Assembly: GCF_009649075.1 (NCBI RefSeq)
Contig: NZ_CP045737.1
Coordinates: forward strand, 3,038,001-3,102,000
Reading direction: 5' to 3'
DNA length: 64,000 nucleotides
Source: Aeromicrobium yanjiei
GTDB taxonomy: Bacteria; Actinomycetota; Actinomycetes; Propionibacteriales; Nocardioidaceae
Every line of letters starts with the position of its first letter. Position 1 is the stretch's first letter. Made by a program: the position numbers and the translations under genes. Under the pieces are notes generated by a model that was given only the letters and a program-made list of their open reading frames with translations, was not told the DNA's origin and made no database searches. This document shows positions 18,826 to 30,591 of the stretch, piece after piece.

Positions 18826-19131
18826 TCAGTTGCTCGGGCTCGAGAAGATGTCGATGCTCTGGCCGGCGGCGACACTGACGATTGCGCGCTTCGTGTCCTT
18901 GCGCTTGCCGAGCCCCGAGCGCGTACGACGCGTCTTGCCCTTGCGGTTGAGCGTGTTGACCGCGGTGACCTTGACGCCGAAGATCTTCTCGACGGCGATC
19001 TTGATCTCCGTCTTGTTGGCATCGGGGTGCACCACGAACGTGTACTTGTTGTCGTCGAGCAGGCCGTAGCTCTTCTCGCTGACGACCGGCGCGATCAGAA
19101 CGTCGCGGTGGTCCTTGTGGATCGTGCTCAC
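18826..19131 (-). CDS. rplW: 50S ribosomal protein L23
   Basis: The 101 aa protein is the main docking point of trigger factor and SRP at the tunnel exit. It starts [20 protein letters not shown] and has the conserved [20 protein letters not shown] and [20 protein letters not shown]. Its start codon overlaps the rplD stop by 4 nt. Confidence 0.97.
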   Translation of the reverse strand: MSTIHKDHRDVLIAPVVSEKSYGLLDDNKYTFVVHPDANKTEIKIAVEKIFGVKVTAVNTLNRKGKTRRTRSGLGKRKDTKRAIVSVAAGQSIDIFSSPSN

Positions 19132-20126
19132 TTGTCGTCTCCTGCCTTGGTGAAGCCGGCAGCCTCAGCCGTCTCGGCCGAGTCGAACCAGACCTCGGCC
19201 TCGACGTCGTCGTAGCCCGCGTCATCGGCCGTGTGGAAGTGACCCTCGGCGCCCTTGACCTCGTGGCCCTTGGGAGCGTTGCCGCTCTTCAGGGGGGCCT
19301 TCGAGCCCGGGCCGTAGGGCTGGGTCGCCGTGGCGTTGGCCGGGACGGTGCTGCCCTCGGCCGCGTCAGCAGCCGGGGCCTCGTCGGCGGGTGCCGCAGC
19401 AGCAGCCTTCTTGGCCGGCGCCTTCTTGGCGGTCGCCTTCTTGGGCGCCGGGGCGGCGTCCTTGCTGGAGACCTCGGTGGCCAGCTCGCTGAGGGCGATG
19501 GTGTCGCTGCCCTCGGCCGAGCGGGCCGCCACGAACGCGTCGAACGCGCTCTGCGTGAAGACCAGGTCATCGGCCTTCAGCACGTCGTACGTGTTGAGCT
19601 GGTCGAAGGTCAGGATGACCGTGTTGTCGACGTTGCGCAGGCTGAGCGCCGTGAGCGTGTCGTCACGGTCGACGACGATCAGCACGCGGGGGCGAGGCGT
19701 GAGGCCGCGCAGCGTGGCGATCGCAGCCTTCGTGGACGGCGCGTCGCCTCCCACGATGCTCTCGACGACGTGCAGACGACCTGTGCGGGCCCGGTCCGAC
19801 AGGGCACCACGCAGAGCGGCAGCCTTCATCTTCTTGGGCGTGCGCTGGTCGTACGAACGCGGCGTCGGGCCGTGGACCGTTCCACCACCGTTGTACTGGG
19901 GTGCACGGATCGAGCCCTGACGAGCACGGCCGGTGCCCTTCTGGCGGTAGGGCTTCTTGCCACCGCCGGACACCTCCCCGCGCGTCTTGGTGCTGTGCGT
20001 GCCCTGGCGTGCCGCAGCGAGCTGCGCGACGACGACCTGGTGGATCAGCGGGATGTTGGTCTGGACGTCGAAGATGTCGACGGGCAGCTGGGCATCAATG
20101 CTGCCCTTGGGAAGATCGAGTGCCAT
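19128..20126 (-). CDS. rplD: 50S ribosomal protein L4 fused to a basic linker and a small C-terminal module
   Basis: Residues 1-205 are ordinary L4, including the tunnel loop ([20 protein letters not shown]) and [20 protein letters not shown]. The 332 aa chain is over 100 residues longer than typical L4. Residues 222-245 are Lys/Ala/Pro repeats like histone H1 ([18 protein letters not shown]), 246-285 are low complexity, and 286-328 form a compact module ([20 protein letters not shown], then [17 protein letters not shown]). That pattern resembles, from memory, a small actinobacterial domain annotated as sunset domain; this is inference. There is no frameshift or internal stop. The stop overlaps the rplW start, so the extension is genuinely part of the gene. 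Confidence 0.95.
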   Translation of the reverse strand: MALDLPKGSIDAQLPVDIFDVQTNIPLIHQVVVAQLAAARQGTHSTKTRGEVSGGGKKPYRQKGTGRARQGSIRAPQYNGGGTVHGPTPRSYDQRTPKKMKAAALRGALSDRARTGRLHVVESIVGGDAPSTKAAIATLRGLTPRPRVLIVVDRDDTLTALSLRNVDNTVILTFDQLNTYDVLKADDLVFTQSAFDAFVAARSAEGSDTIALSELATEVSSKDAAPAPKKATAKKAPAKKAAAAAPADEAPAADAAEGSTVPANATATQPYGPGSKAPLKSGNAPKGHEVKGAEGHFHTADDAGYDDVEAEVWFDSAETAEAAGFTKAGDDK

Positions 20127-20130
20127 GACG

Positions 20131-20787
20131 TCAGGCTCCCTTCACTGCAGAGCGGATGACGACGAGAGCACCCTTGGGGCCGGGAACGGCGCCCTTGATG
20201 AGGATGACGCCCTTGTCGATGTCGACCGCGTGGACCTTGAGGTTCTGGGTGGTGACCTGCTCGGCACCCATGTGGCCGGCCATGCGCAGACCCTTGAAGA
20301 CACGACCCGGGGTGGCGCAGCCACCGATCGAGCCGGGCTTGCGGTGGTTGCGGTGCGCGCCGTGCGAGGCGCCCACGCCGGAGAAGCCGTGACGCTTCAT
20401 GACGCCGGCGAAGCCCTTGCCCTTGCTGGTCGCGGTGACGTCGACGACGTCCCCGGCGGCGAAGATCTCCGGGGAGATCTCCTGGCCCAGCGTGAAGTCG
20501 GCGATGGCCTCGGTGCGGATCTCGACCACGTGGCGACGGGGCGTGACGCCGGCCTTCGCGAAGTGACCGGAGACCGGCTTGTTGACCTTGCGGCCGTCGA
20601 TCTCGCCGAAGCCGACCTGGACGGCGGAGTAGCCGTCGGTCTCACGCGTGCGGATCTGCGTGACGACGTTGGTGTCGGCCGCGATGACGGTGACGGGAAC
20701 GATCTTGTTGTCGGCATCCCAGACCTGGGTCATGCCGAGCTTGCGGCCGAGGAGGCCGCGCGTGGTGGCTGTGCTGGTGTCGCTCAT
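20131..20787 (-). CDS. rplC: 50S ribosomal protein L3
   Basis: L3 is one of the first proteins in 50S assembly and reaches the peptidyl-transferase centre. ATG 20787 gives [20 protein letters not shown] (218 aa). The key loop [20 protein letters not shown] and [20 protein letters not shown] are intact. A longer in-frame reading to 20883 would run into rpsJ and is rejected. It starts 16 nt after rpsJ. Confidence 0.98.
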   Translation of the reverse strand: MSDTSTATTRGLLGRKLGMTQVWDADNKIVPVTVIAADTNVVTQIRTRETDGYSAVQVGFGEIDGRKVNKPVSGHFAKAGVTPRRHVVEIRTEAIADFTLGQEISPEIFAAGDVVDVTATSKGKGFAGVMKRHGFSGVGASHGAHRNHRKPGSIGGCATPGRVFKGLRMAGHMGAEQVTTQNLKVHAVDIDKGVILIKGAVPGPKGALVVIRSAVKGA

Positions 20788-20803
20788 TGGTCGCTGACTC
20801 CCC

Positions 20804-21112
20804 TCAGAGCTTGATCTCGATGTCGACGCCGGCAGGCAGGTCGAGGCGCATGAGCGAGTCGACTGTCTTCGGCGTCGGGTCAATGATGTCGATGAGGCGC
20901 TTGTGGGTGCGCATCTCGAAGTGCTCGCGGCTGTCCTTGTACTTGTGCGGCGAACGGATCACGCAGAAAACGTTCTTCTCGGTGGGCAACGGCACCGGTC
21001 CTGCGACCTTGGCGCCCGTGCGCGTCACCGTGTCGACGATCTTGCGTGCCGACGTGTCAATGACCTCGTGGTCGTAGGCCTTGAGCCGGATACGGATTTT
21101 TTGTCCCGCCAT
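20804..21112 (-). CDS. rpsJ: 30S ribosomal protein S10
   Basis: The 102 aa protein (NusE) serves both in the ribosome and in antitermination with NusB and NusG. It starts [20 protein letters not shown] and has the conserved [20 protein letters not shown] and [20 protein letters not shown]. It is the first gene of the S10 operon and lies behind a leader of about 250 nt with its own promoter. Confidence 0.98.
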   Translation of the reverse strand: MAGQKIRIRLKAYDHEVIDTSARKIVDTVTRTGAKVAGPVPLPTEKNVFCVIRSPHKYKDSREHFEMRTHKRLIDIIDPTPKTVDSLMRLDLPAGVDIEIKL

Positions 21113-21428
21113 GCTCTCGCTTGTCCTTTACGTTCGTTCGCTTCGCAGTCTCGCCCCCGGTTGGGGGAAGAAAGGCTCCTCCCTCCCGCCGACCCCCGAG
21201 GTCGGGCGTGTCGCGGCCACTCGGGCACAGACGTCACACACTTGTCGAGTTAGGTGGTTGGACCCGCCGCAGCGGGACGAGCTCGATCTCAGTTTCGGCA
21301 CTGACCTCATGTGTTCGGCGTGAGATGCCGGACGTCAGCGCCCCAGCGATCGAGCCGGAGCAACCGAACTATTCTGACAGACCCGTGCAGGGAAAGACAA
21401 ATCGAGGCCTGCCCGCGACGCGGTGTGC
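21113..21428 (-). other. S10 operon leader region (no gene)
   Basis: This 316-nt stretch between rpsJ and the cation-efflux gene holds no supported coding region. It contains the promoter at 21371-21400 and, in the transcribed part, two stem-loops: CCGACC/GGTCGG (21189-21205) and CCCCC/GGGGG with a four-base loop (21154-21167). A purine-rich GGAGGGAGGAG stretch lies between them, about 65 nt before the rpsJ start. Autogenous control by an operon protein such as L4 is possible but is not shown by the sequence. Confidence 0.5.
21371..21400 (-). promoter_or_regulatory. rpsJ: Promoter of the S10 operon
   Basis: Minus-strand -35 TTGTCT (21395-21400), 18 bp spacer, -10 CAGAAT (21371-21376). The start near 21364 would give a leader of about 250 nt before rpsJ. 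Confidence 0.55.
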
Positions 21429-22343
21429 TCAGTGATGGACGTGCCGCTCGGAGTCCTGATGCCCCGCGGGCTCAATCTGGAAGGTCGAGTGCTCGACGTC
21501 GAAGTGGCTTGCGAGACACCCCCGCAGGCGGTCGAGGACCGCGTGCGCCTCGTCCATCCCGGTGATGCCCTCGTCGACCACGACGTGGGCGCTCATCACC
21601 GGCATCCCCGAGGTGATCGTCCACACGTGCAGGTCATGGACGTCCTTGACGCCCTCGGTGCCGACGATGTGCTCGCGCAGCTCGACCAGGTCCACGCCCT
21701 CGGGCGTCGACTCCAGCAGCACCTCGACGACGTCCTTCAGCAGGGAGATCGCGCGGGGCAGGATCATCGCGGCGATCACGAGGGACGCGATCGCGTCGGC
21801 GGCGTACCAGTCGGTGAGCAGGATCACGCTCGCGGACGCCAGCACCGCAACCGAGCCGAGCGCATCGCCCACGACCTCGAGGTACGCGCCACGGACGTTG
21901 AGATTGCTCTCCGAGCCGCTGCGCAGCAGGAGCAGACCGGCGACATTGGCCGCGAGGCCCAGGCCGCCGGCCAGGAGGATCAGCCCGCCGTCGAGCTCGG
22001 GGGCGTCACCGAAGCGGCGCACCGCGCTCACCGCGACCCACACCGACAGCCCGACCAGGATCAGTCCGTTGAGCCCGGCCGCCAGGATCTCGGTGCGTTG
22101 GTAGCCGAACGACCGGCGCGAGCCCGGCCCTCCCCCGCGCTGCGCGACCGTGATCGCGGCCAGCGCCATGACGATGCCGAACGAGTCGCCCAGCACGTGG
22201 CCCGCGTCCGCGAGCAGCGCCAGGCTGCCGGTCATCAGCGCGACGACGGCCTCGACGACCAGCACGAGCAGCGACAGGCCGAGGACCGCCGCGAGGCGTC
22301 CCCGGTGCTGCACGCCCGTGCCGTGCGCGTGATCGTGTCCCAT
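21429..22343 (-). CDS. Cation diffusion facilitator (CzcD/ZitB-like metal exporter)
   Basis: The 304 aa membrane protein should export Zn(II) or related divalent ions in exchange for protons. It has a His-rich start (MGHDHAHGTGVQHRG), six hydrophobic helices to residue ~210 and a cytosolic C-terminal domain with metal-binding His (DVHDLHVWTITSG) and a final HVHH. Transport-site residues: H49 and D53 in helix 2 (DAGHVLGD), E156 and D160 in helix 5 (YLEVVGDALGS). Many CzcD-like proteins have His where E156 stands, so metal preference may differ. It lies between tuf and the S10 promoter, with no link to either. Confidence 0.9.
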   Translation of the reverse strand: MGHDHAHGTGVQHRGRLAAVLGLSLLVLVVEAVVALMTGSLALLADAGHVLGDSFGIVMALAAITVAQRGGGPGSRRSFGYQRTEILAAGLNGLILVGLSVWVAVSAVRRFGDAPELDGGLILLAGGLGLAANVAGLLLLRSGSESNLNVRGAYLEVVGDALGSVAVLASASVILLTDWYAADAIASLVIAAMILPRAISLLKDVVEVLLESTPEGVDLVELREHIVGTEGVKDVHDLHVWTITSGMPVMSAHVVVDEGITGMDEAHAVLDRLRGCLASHFDVEHSTFQIEPAGHQDSERHVHH

Positions 22344-22413
22344 GCTCCAAGGCTAGGCGGTGCTGGGGCGAACCACGACCCCGTGTCCCGCAGCGAGCAC
22401 GTGCACCGACGCG

Positions 22414-22449
22414 AAGGGCCCCGCCCAGCCGAAGCTGGACGGGGCCCTT
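22414..22449 (-). terminator. Terminator after tuf
   Basis: A 10-bp perfect stem, AAGGGCCCCG (22414-22423) with CGGGGCCCTT (22440-22449), is extended by inner CCAGC/GCTGG pairs around a CGAA loop after one mismatch. It sits 22 nt beyond the tuf stop and ends the str operon. Confidence 0.8.
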
Positions 22450-22471
22450 GCAGAGAGCAGGTGGTGCTAGC

Positions 22472-23665
<1,194 letters not shown>

Positions 23666-23756
23666 GTGGGGCTCCTTCTTCGAATTGGTTGCTGTTGAAC
23701 GCCGTCGGATACTCGCGGCACGAGTCCCTCAGGCCATCTTATGAGATGGACCGCTG

Positions 23757-25868
<2,112 letters not shown>

Positions 25869-25936
25869 GAGTGTGATCGCTTCCTTTGATGCGGGACCCC
25901 CGCCGGATCACGGCGAGGAGTGGTGGTGGTGCTTGG

Positions 25937-26407
25937 TTACCAGCGGTAGTGAGCGAACGCCTTGTTGGCTTCAGCCATCTTGTGCGTGTCCTCACGCTTC
26001 TTGACCGCGCCGCCGAGGCCGTTGCTGGCGTCGAGCAGCTCGTTCTGGAGGCGCTCGGCCATGGTCTTCTCACGACGGGCGCCGGCGTAGCTCACGAGCC
26101 AGCGCAGGGCCAGCGTGTTCTGGCGAACGGCGCGGACCTCGATCGGGACCTGGTAGGTCGCGCCACCGACGCGGCGGCTCTTGACCTCGATCGCGGGCTT
26201 GACGTTGTCGAGCGCGCGCTTGAGCGTGATGACCGGGTCGGTGCCCGACTTCTCACGCGTGCCCTCGAGGGCGGCGTAGACGATGCGCTGGGCGACCTGC
26301 TTCTTGCCGTCGACCAGGACCTTGTTGATGAGTGAAGTGACGAGCTGGCTTCCGTAGACCGGATCAGTCTCGACGACGCGCTTCGGGGCGGGACCCTTAC
26401 GAGGCAT
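25937..26407 (-). CDS. rpsG: 30S ribosomal protein S7
   Basis: S7 nucleates assembly of the 30S head and contacts E-site tRNA. ATG 26407 gives [20 protein letters not shown] (156 aa). Core: [20 protein letters not shown] and [13 protein letters not shown] at the C-terminus. A much longer in-frame reading (to 26983) crosses rpsL and the str promoter and is rejected. The start overlaps the rpsL stop by one base. Confidence 0.98.
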   Translation of the reverse strand: MPRKGPAPKRVVETDPVYGSQLVTSLINKVLVDGKKQVAQRIVYAALEGTREKSGTDPVITLKRALDNVKPAIEVKSRRVGGATYQVPIEVRAVRQNTLALRWLVSYAGARREKTMAERLQNELLDASNGLGGAVKKREDTHKMAEANKAFAHYRW

Positions 26408-26781
26408 TACTTCTTCTCCTTCTTGGCGCCGTACAGGCTGCGAGCCTGCTTGCGGCCCTTGACTGCCTGCGTGTCGAGTGCGCCGCGGATGATCTTGTAA
26501 CGGACACCGGGCAGATCCTTGACTCGACCGCCACGCACGAGCACGATCGAGTGCTCCTGCAGGTTGTGGCCCTCGCCGGGAATGTATGCAGTGACCTCGG
26601 TACCACTGGAGAGCTTCACACGAGCGACCTTGCGAAGCGCCGAGTTCGGCTTCTTCGGGGTGGTCGTGTAGACGCGGGTGCAGACACCGCGACGCTGAGG
26701 TGAACCCTTGAGCGCGGGGGTCGTCGTCTTGACGACCTTGCGCTGGCGGCCCTTGCGGACCAGCTGGTTGATCGTGGGCAC
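26407..26781 (-). CDS. rpsL: 30S ribosomal protein S12
   Basis: The 124 aa decoding-centre protein starts [20 protein letters not shown]. The two lysines where streptomycin-resistance mutations usually fall are wild type ([15 protein letters not shown] and [14 protein letters not shown]). The tail KARSLYG-like end ([14 protein letters not shown]) is basic. First gene of the str operon, with a clear promoter about 110 nt upstream. Confidence 0.98.
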   Translation of the reverse strand: MPTINQLVRKGRQRKVVKTTTPALKGSPQRRGVCTRVYTTTPKKPNSALRKVARVKLSSGTEVTAYIPGEGHNLQEHSIVLVRGGRVKDLPGVRYKIIRGALDTQAVKGRKQARSLYGAKKEKK

Positions 26782-26892
26782 TACAAACTTCCTTCTTCTG
26801 GCTGGCGCGAGCCATGAGTCGTGATGCGCTCACCGCCCCAAACCTCTGGCGGGATGTGCGCAACGGCCTGAGGAGTTCAGGCACGGCTCCTA

Positions 26893-26921
26893 ATACTACC
26901 GGTCCCCGCGGCACAGTCCAA
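26893..26921 (-). promoter_or_regulatory. rpsL: Promoter of the str operon
   Basis: Minus-strand -35 TTGGAC (26916-26921), exactly 17 bp, -10 TAGTAT (26893-26898), one of the best sigma-A matches in the window. The leader to rpsL is about 105 nt. The remaining sequence up to 27004 shows no other feature. Confidence 0.75.
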
Positions 26922-27004
26922 ATCATCGTCGACCACCGTCTGCGGGGCGGATCACCCGCGCGGCGCAGGCGTGGCGCGTGCACGGCACGGCTGTCCGTCG
27001 GGAG

Positions 27005-27754
27005 TCAGGGTGTCGTGCGGCCTGCCAGCAGGGCGAGCCCGTCATCTCCCTGGAATTGCAGGGATTCCGGGGGCACACGGTGCCACAGCGCGAGGTACAG
27101 ATCGGACGCCGAGCCGGTCACGACGGCGTCGGCCTCGGCGGTCGGGGGCATCTGCACCGGCGGGTCGGACTCCCCCTCGCCGGGCGCGATGATCCAGGAA
27201 CGATCGAGGTCCGCGGCGACGAACCTGATGCGCGAGCGGACGTCCGGCCCACGTCCGCCGGCGGTCAGACGGGGGAAGAAGATCCTGAGCACCTCGTCGA
27301 TGCCGTCGGCTGCGATCTGCGCCGGGACCGCCCACTGCCCGGCCCCGTGGCCGAGGGCCTGCTGGAGGTCGACCACGTGGACGGTCGTCTCGTGCAGCTG
27401 GCGGCGCGGCCAGAAGGCAGCGGTCTCGTCGATGCGGGAGAAGTTGGGGACGATCTCGTCGGGGCTGACCGCCCGCAGCACGGCGAGGAGGGCCTCCGCG
27501 GTGCCGGCGTACCAGGAGCCGATCGGCCCGGCGATCAACGGCGTGGGCTCGGGCACCCGCTGACCGCCGATCACGATGGCGGCAGCCCAGCGGTGGATCG
27601 CCCCGAGGTGCACGGCCAGGTCGCGCACGGTCCATCCCTCACAAGCCGGGACCGCCTCGTCGCCGGTGGCCTGACCGACGAGATCGGCGAATCGGGACGT
27701 CGCAGCGCCCAGCTCGCCGAAGACGTCGATCTGCCCGCCGGGGCGCTGCGTCAT
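27005..27754 (-). CDS. DinB-fold protein of the mycothiol-dependent maleylpyruvate isomerase family
   Basis: The 249 aa protein starts MTQRPGGQIDVFGELGAATS. Its N-terminal four-helix part has the family motif ACEGWTVRDLAVHLGAIHRW, in which two His may bind metal, with a third in RRQLHETTVHVVDLQQALG. The C-terminal half (~150-249) matches the small alpha/beta domain seen in actinobacterial members. Family members use mycothiol as thiol cofactor in isomerisations or transfers; the substrate is unknown. It starts 5 nt after the stop of the 2-hydroxyacid dehydrogenase gene, so it looks like the last gene of the GntR-HOT-dehydrogenase operon. Confidence 0.75.
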   Translation of the reverse strand: MTQRPGGQIDVFGELGAATSRFADLVGQATGDEAVPACEGWTVRDLAVHLGAIHRWAAAIVIGGQRVPEPTPLIAGPIGSWYAGTAEALLAVLRAVSPDEIVPNFSRIDETAAFWPRRQLHETTVHVVDLQQALGHGAGQWAVPAQIAADGIDEVLRIFFPRLTAGGRGPDVRSRIRFVAADLDRSWIIAPGEGESDPPVQMPPTAEADAVVTGSASDLYLALWHRVPPESLQFQGDDGLALLAGRTTP

Positions 27755-27759
27755 CTCAC

Positions 27760-30591
27760 TCAGCCGTTCTCGGCCGGGTCGAGGAGCTGGGCCAGGTGGA
27801 CGGCCTGCACCGCCGCGAGGTCGTCGAGCTGGGTGCGGCACGAGAAGCCGTCCGCGACGACGACCGCCCCCGTGGGGGCGTTCCGGATCGCCGGCATGAG
27901 TTGCTGCTCGGCGACGGCCACCGACACCTCGTAGTGCCCCTTCTCGACCCCGAAGTTGCCGGCCAGCCCGCAGCACCCCGAGAGCCGGTCGATCGTCGCG
28001 CCGGTCGCGGTCATGATCGCGAGATCGGCCTCGAAGCCGAGCACTGACGCCTGGTGGCAGTGCGGCTGCACGACGAGGGTCGTCCCCGTGAGGTCCGGAG
28101 GCGTCCACCCCTCGGTGCGCTGCAGCAGCTCCGACAGTGTGAACACGCCCGCGGCGACGTCGACCGCACGCGGGTCGTCGACGAGCTCGACGGCGTCCGA
28201 GCGCAGGACCGCGAGGCACGACGGCTCCAGGCCGACCACGGGCACCCCGGCCGTGACGTAGGGGTGCAGCTGGTCGATCGCCCGTTCGATCATCGTCCGG
28301 GCGGTGTCGAGCTGCCCCGTCGTGATCCAGGTCAGCCCGCAGCACTGGGGTCGGCTCAGCACCTCGACGTCGTAACCGGCGCCGTCCAGCACGCGCAGCG
28401 CGGCCTGTCCCCCGTCGGTCGAGAAGTACTCCGTGAACGAGTCCGCCCAGATGACGACCTTCGACCGGTCGCCCCGCAGCTGCGGCCGGGCTGCGCGGGA
28501 GAATCGCCGCGTCGCGAACGCGGGCAGGCTGCGGCGCTGGTCGACCCCGGCCACCCAACGGGCGATCGACCGCAGCCCCGGGGTGCGGAGCCCGAGATTG
28601 GCCAGCCGCGCGACGGGGGACGTGACCCGCGCCCAGAACGGGAGCCGGCCGAGGACGTAGTGGCTGCGAGGCCTCACCCGGCCCTTGTACGACTGGTGCA
28701 GGACCTCGGACTTGTAGGAGGCCATGTCGGTGCCGGTCGGGCAGTCGTTGAGGCAGCCCTTGCAGGCCAGGCAGAGGTCGAGGGCCTCGTGCACCTCAGG
28801 GGCGCGGAAGCCGCCGGTGACGAGACGGCCGTCGATCATCTCCTGCAGGACGCGGGCCCGCCCCCTCGTCGAGTCCTTCTCCTCGCGGGTGGCCTGGAAC
28901 GACGGGCACATGACCCCGTTGGAGCCCTGGTTGTCCGCGATGCACTTGCCCACGCCGGTGCAGCGGTGGACGGCCTTGCCGAGATCGCCGTCGTCGTGGA
29001 GCAGCCGCAGGCCGAGACGCCGCGACAGCTGCTCGCGCCCGGGTGAGCGGATCGACTCAGGACCTCGCAGGTCGGCGTCCACGGGAGCGGGTCGCACGAG
29101 CACCCCGGGATTGAGCAGGTCGTCGGGATCCAGGACTCCCTTGACCTGCTCGAAGAGCGAGATCGCGTCGGCGGAGTACATGAGCGGCAGCAGCTCGGAG
29201 CGGGCCCGGCCGTCGCCGTGCTCCCCCGACAGCGAGCCGCCGAGGCTCGCCACCTGGGTCGCGGCGTCGGTCAGGAAGCGGCGGAACACCTGGTGCCCGC
29301 CCTCGGCGTCGAGGGGGAAGTCGATGCGGATGTGCACGCAGCCGTCGCCGAAGTGGCCGTAGGGCACCCCGTCGAGGTCGTTCTCGCGCAGCAGGGCGTC
29401 GAGCTCGCGCAGGTAGCGCCCGAGCTTCTCCGGCGGGACTGCCGCGTCCTCCCAGCCCGACAGGGCCTTGCCCGGCAGGGTGCGGGTCGCCAGGCCGGCG
29501 CCCTCCTCGCGGATGCGCCACAGCACGGCCTGCTCGCCGGCGTCCGTCACGACACGGTGGTCGAGGGCCGACGCGGCGCGGGCGGCTCTCGCGACGGTGT
29601 CGGCGATCTCGGCCGGGATCTCGCCGGAGATCTCCACGAAGAGCCAGCCCCCGCCGCGGGGCAGGTCGGGGACGCTCCCCCGATGGGTGCGGTAGACGTC
29701 CACGATCCGCGAGTCGAGGCCCTCGCACGCGGTCGGCCCGAACGGCAGCAGCGCCGGGACGTCGTCGGCGGCCTCGGCCATCGAGGCGTAGCCGAGCACC
29801 AGAACCTGACGGTACGACGGGTCCTGGACCAGCCGCACCGTGGTGGACGTCATCGTGGCCAGCGTCCCCTCGGTGCCGGCCATGAACGTCGCGACGTCGA
29901 AGCCGTTCTCGGGCAGCAGGTGCTCGAGGCTGTAGCCCGAGACCTGGCGTCCGAAGCGGCCGAGCTCGGTGCGGACGGTGGACAGGTTCGCCCCGACGAG
30001 GGACCGCAGATCGTCCAGCGTGGACGACGGCGTGCTCGCCCCCGGCCCGAGGACGAGCTCCTCGCCCCGCATCGTCACGACGTCCATGCCGATGACGTTG
30101 TCGGCGGTGCGGCCGTACGCGAGCGCGCGCGAGCCGCACGCGTTGTTGCCGATCATGCCGCCGACCGTGCAGCGGGTGTGCGTCGACGGGTCCGGGCCGA
30201 ACCGCAGGCCGAGCGGCGTCGCGGCCTTCTGCAGCACCGCGTGGACGGTGCCCGGCTCGACCCGCGCGGTGCGGGCGTCGACGTCGATGTCCAGGACCCG
30301 GTTGAGGTGGCGGGTGAAGTCGATGACGACGCCGGGCCCGACCGCGTTGCCGGCGATCGAGGTGCCGGCCCCGCGCGACGTCAGCGGCACCCCGGTCGTG
30401 CGGCACGCGGCGACGGTCGCCAGCACCTCCTCGGTGCTTCGTGGGCGAACCACGACCTGCGGGACGACGCGATAGAGCGAGGCGTCGGTGCTGTAGAGCG
30501 CCCGGGTGAGGGTGGAGTCGTCGACCTCCGCGACGCCGAGGCGCCGCAGCTCGGCGACGACGTCGGTCGTCCTCGTGTCCGTGATCGTCAC
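27760..30591 (-). CDS. FAD/Fe-S 2-hydroxyacid dehydrogenase (D-2-hydroxyglutarate or D-lactate type)
   Basis: GTG 30591 starts a 943 aa three-module protein. Residues ~40-260 are the FAD-binding domain (LTSRGAGTSIAGNAVG; CTVGGMIGNNACGSRALAYG). About 270-540 is the FAD-oxidase C-terminal domain (YGHFGDGCVHIRIDFP; SGEHGDGRARSELLPL). Next is a two-cluster ferredoxin region (CTGVGKCIAD and CLACKGCLNDCPTG), and finally two CCG cysteine motifs (RPQCCGLTW; SGCCGLAGNFG) as in GlpC/GlcF. The layout matches YdiJ-like D-2-hydroxyglutarate and related D-lactate dehydrogenases. The GTGA overlap with the transhydrogenase gene upstream argues that its substrate is the D-2-hydroxyglutarate that enzyme makes. 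That assignment is inferred from context. Confidence 0.88.
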   Translation of the reverse strand: MTITDTRTTDVVAELRRLGVAEVDDSTLTRALYSTDASLYRVVPQVVVRPRSTEEVLATVAACRTTGVPLTSRGAGTSIAGNAVGPGVVIDFTRHLNRVLDIDVDARTARVEPGTVHAVLQKAATPLGLRFGPDPSTHTRCTVGGMIGNNACGSRALAYGRTADNVIGMDVVTMRGEELVLGPGASTPSSTLDDLRSLVGANLSTVRTELGRFGRQVSGYSLEHLLPENGFDVATFMAGTEGTLATMTSTTVRLVQDPSYRQVLVLGYASMAEAADDVPALLPFGPTACEGLDSRIVDVYRTHRGSVPDLPRGGGWLFVEISGEIPAEIADTVARAARAASALDHRVVTDAGEQAVLWRIREEGAGLATRTLPGKALSGWEDAAVPPEKLGRYLRELDALLRENDLDGVPYGHFGDGCVHIRIDFPLDAEGGHQVFRRFLTDAATQVASLGGSLSGEHGDGRARSELLPLMYSADAISLFEQVKGVLDPDDLLNPGVLVRPAPVDADLRGPESIRSPGREQLSRRLGLRLLHDDGDLGKAVHRCTGVGKCIADNQGSNGVMCPSFQATREEKDSTRGRARVLQEMIDGRLVTGGFRAPEVHEALDLCLACKGCLNDCPTGTDMASYKSEVLHQSYKGRVRPRSHYVLGRLPFWARVTSPVARLANLGLRTPGLRSIARWVAGVDQRRSLPAFATRRFSRAARPQLRGDRSKVVIWADSFTEYFSTDGGQAALRVLDGAGYDVEVLSRPQCCGLTWITTGQLDTARTMIERAIDQLHPYVTAGVPVVGLEPSCLAVLRSDAVELVDDPRAVDVAAGVFTLSELLQRTEGWTPPDLTGTTLVVQPHCHQASVLGFEADLAIMTATGATIDRLSGCCGLAGNFGVEKGHYEVSVAVAEQQLMPAIRNAPTGAVVVADGFSCRTQLDDLAAVQAVHLAQLLDPAENG

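Noticed and set aside
23734..23749. Stem-loop CCATCT/AGATGG between fusA and tuf as a terminator
   Set aside because: Six-bp A/T-containing stem without a T-run. Too weak to call; it may be an mRNA-processing site or chance.
26408..26983. Long in-frame extension of rpsG across rpsL
   Set aside because: It would overlap all of rpsL and the str promoter. ATG 26407 gives the canonical S7 start.
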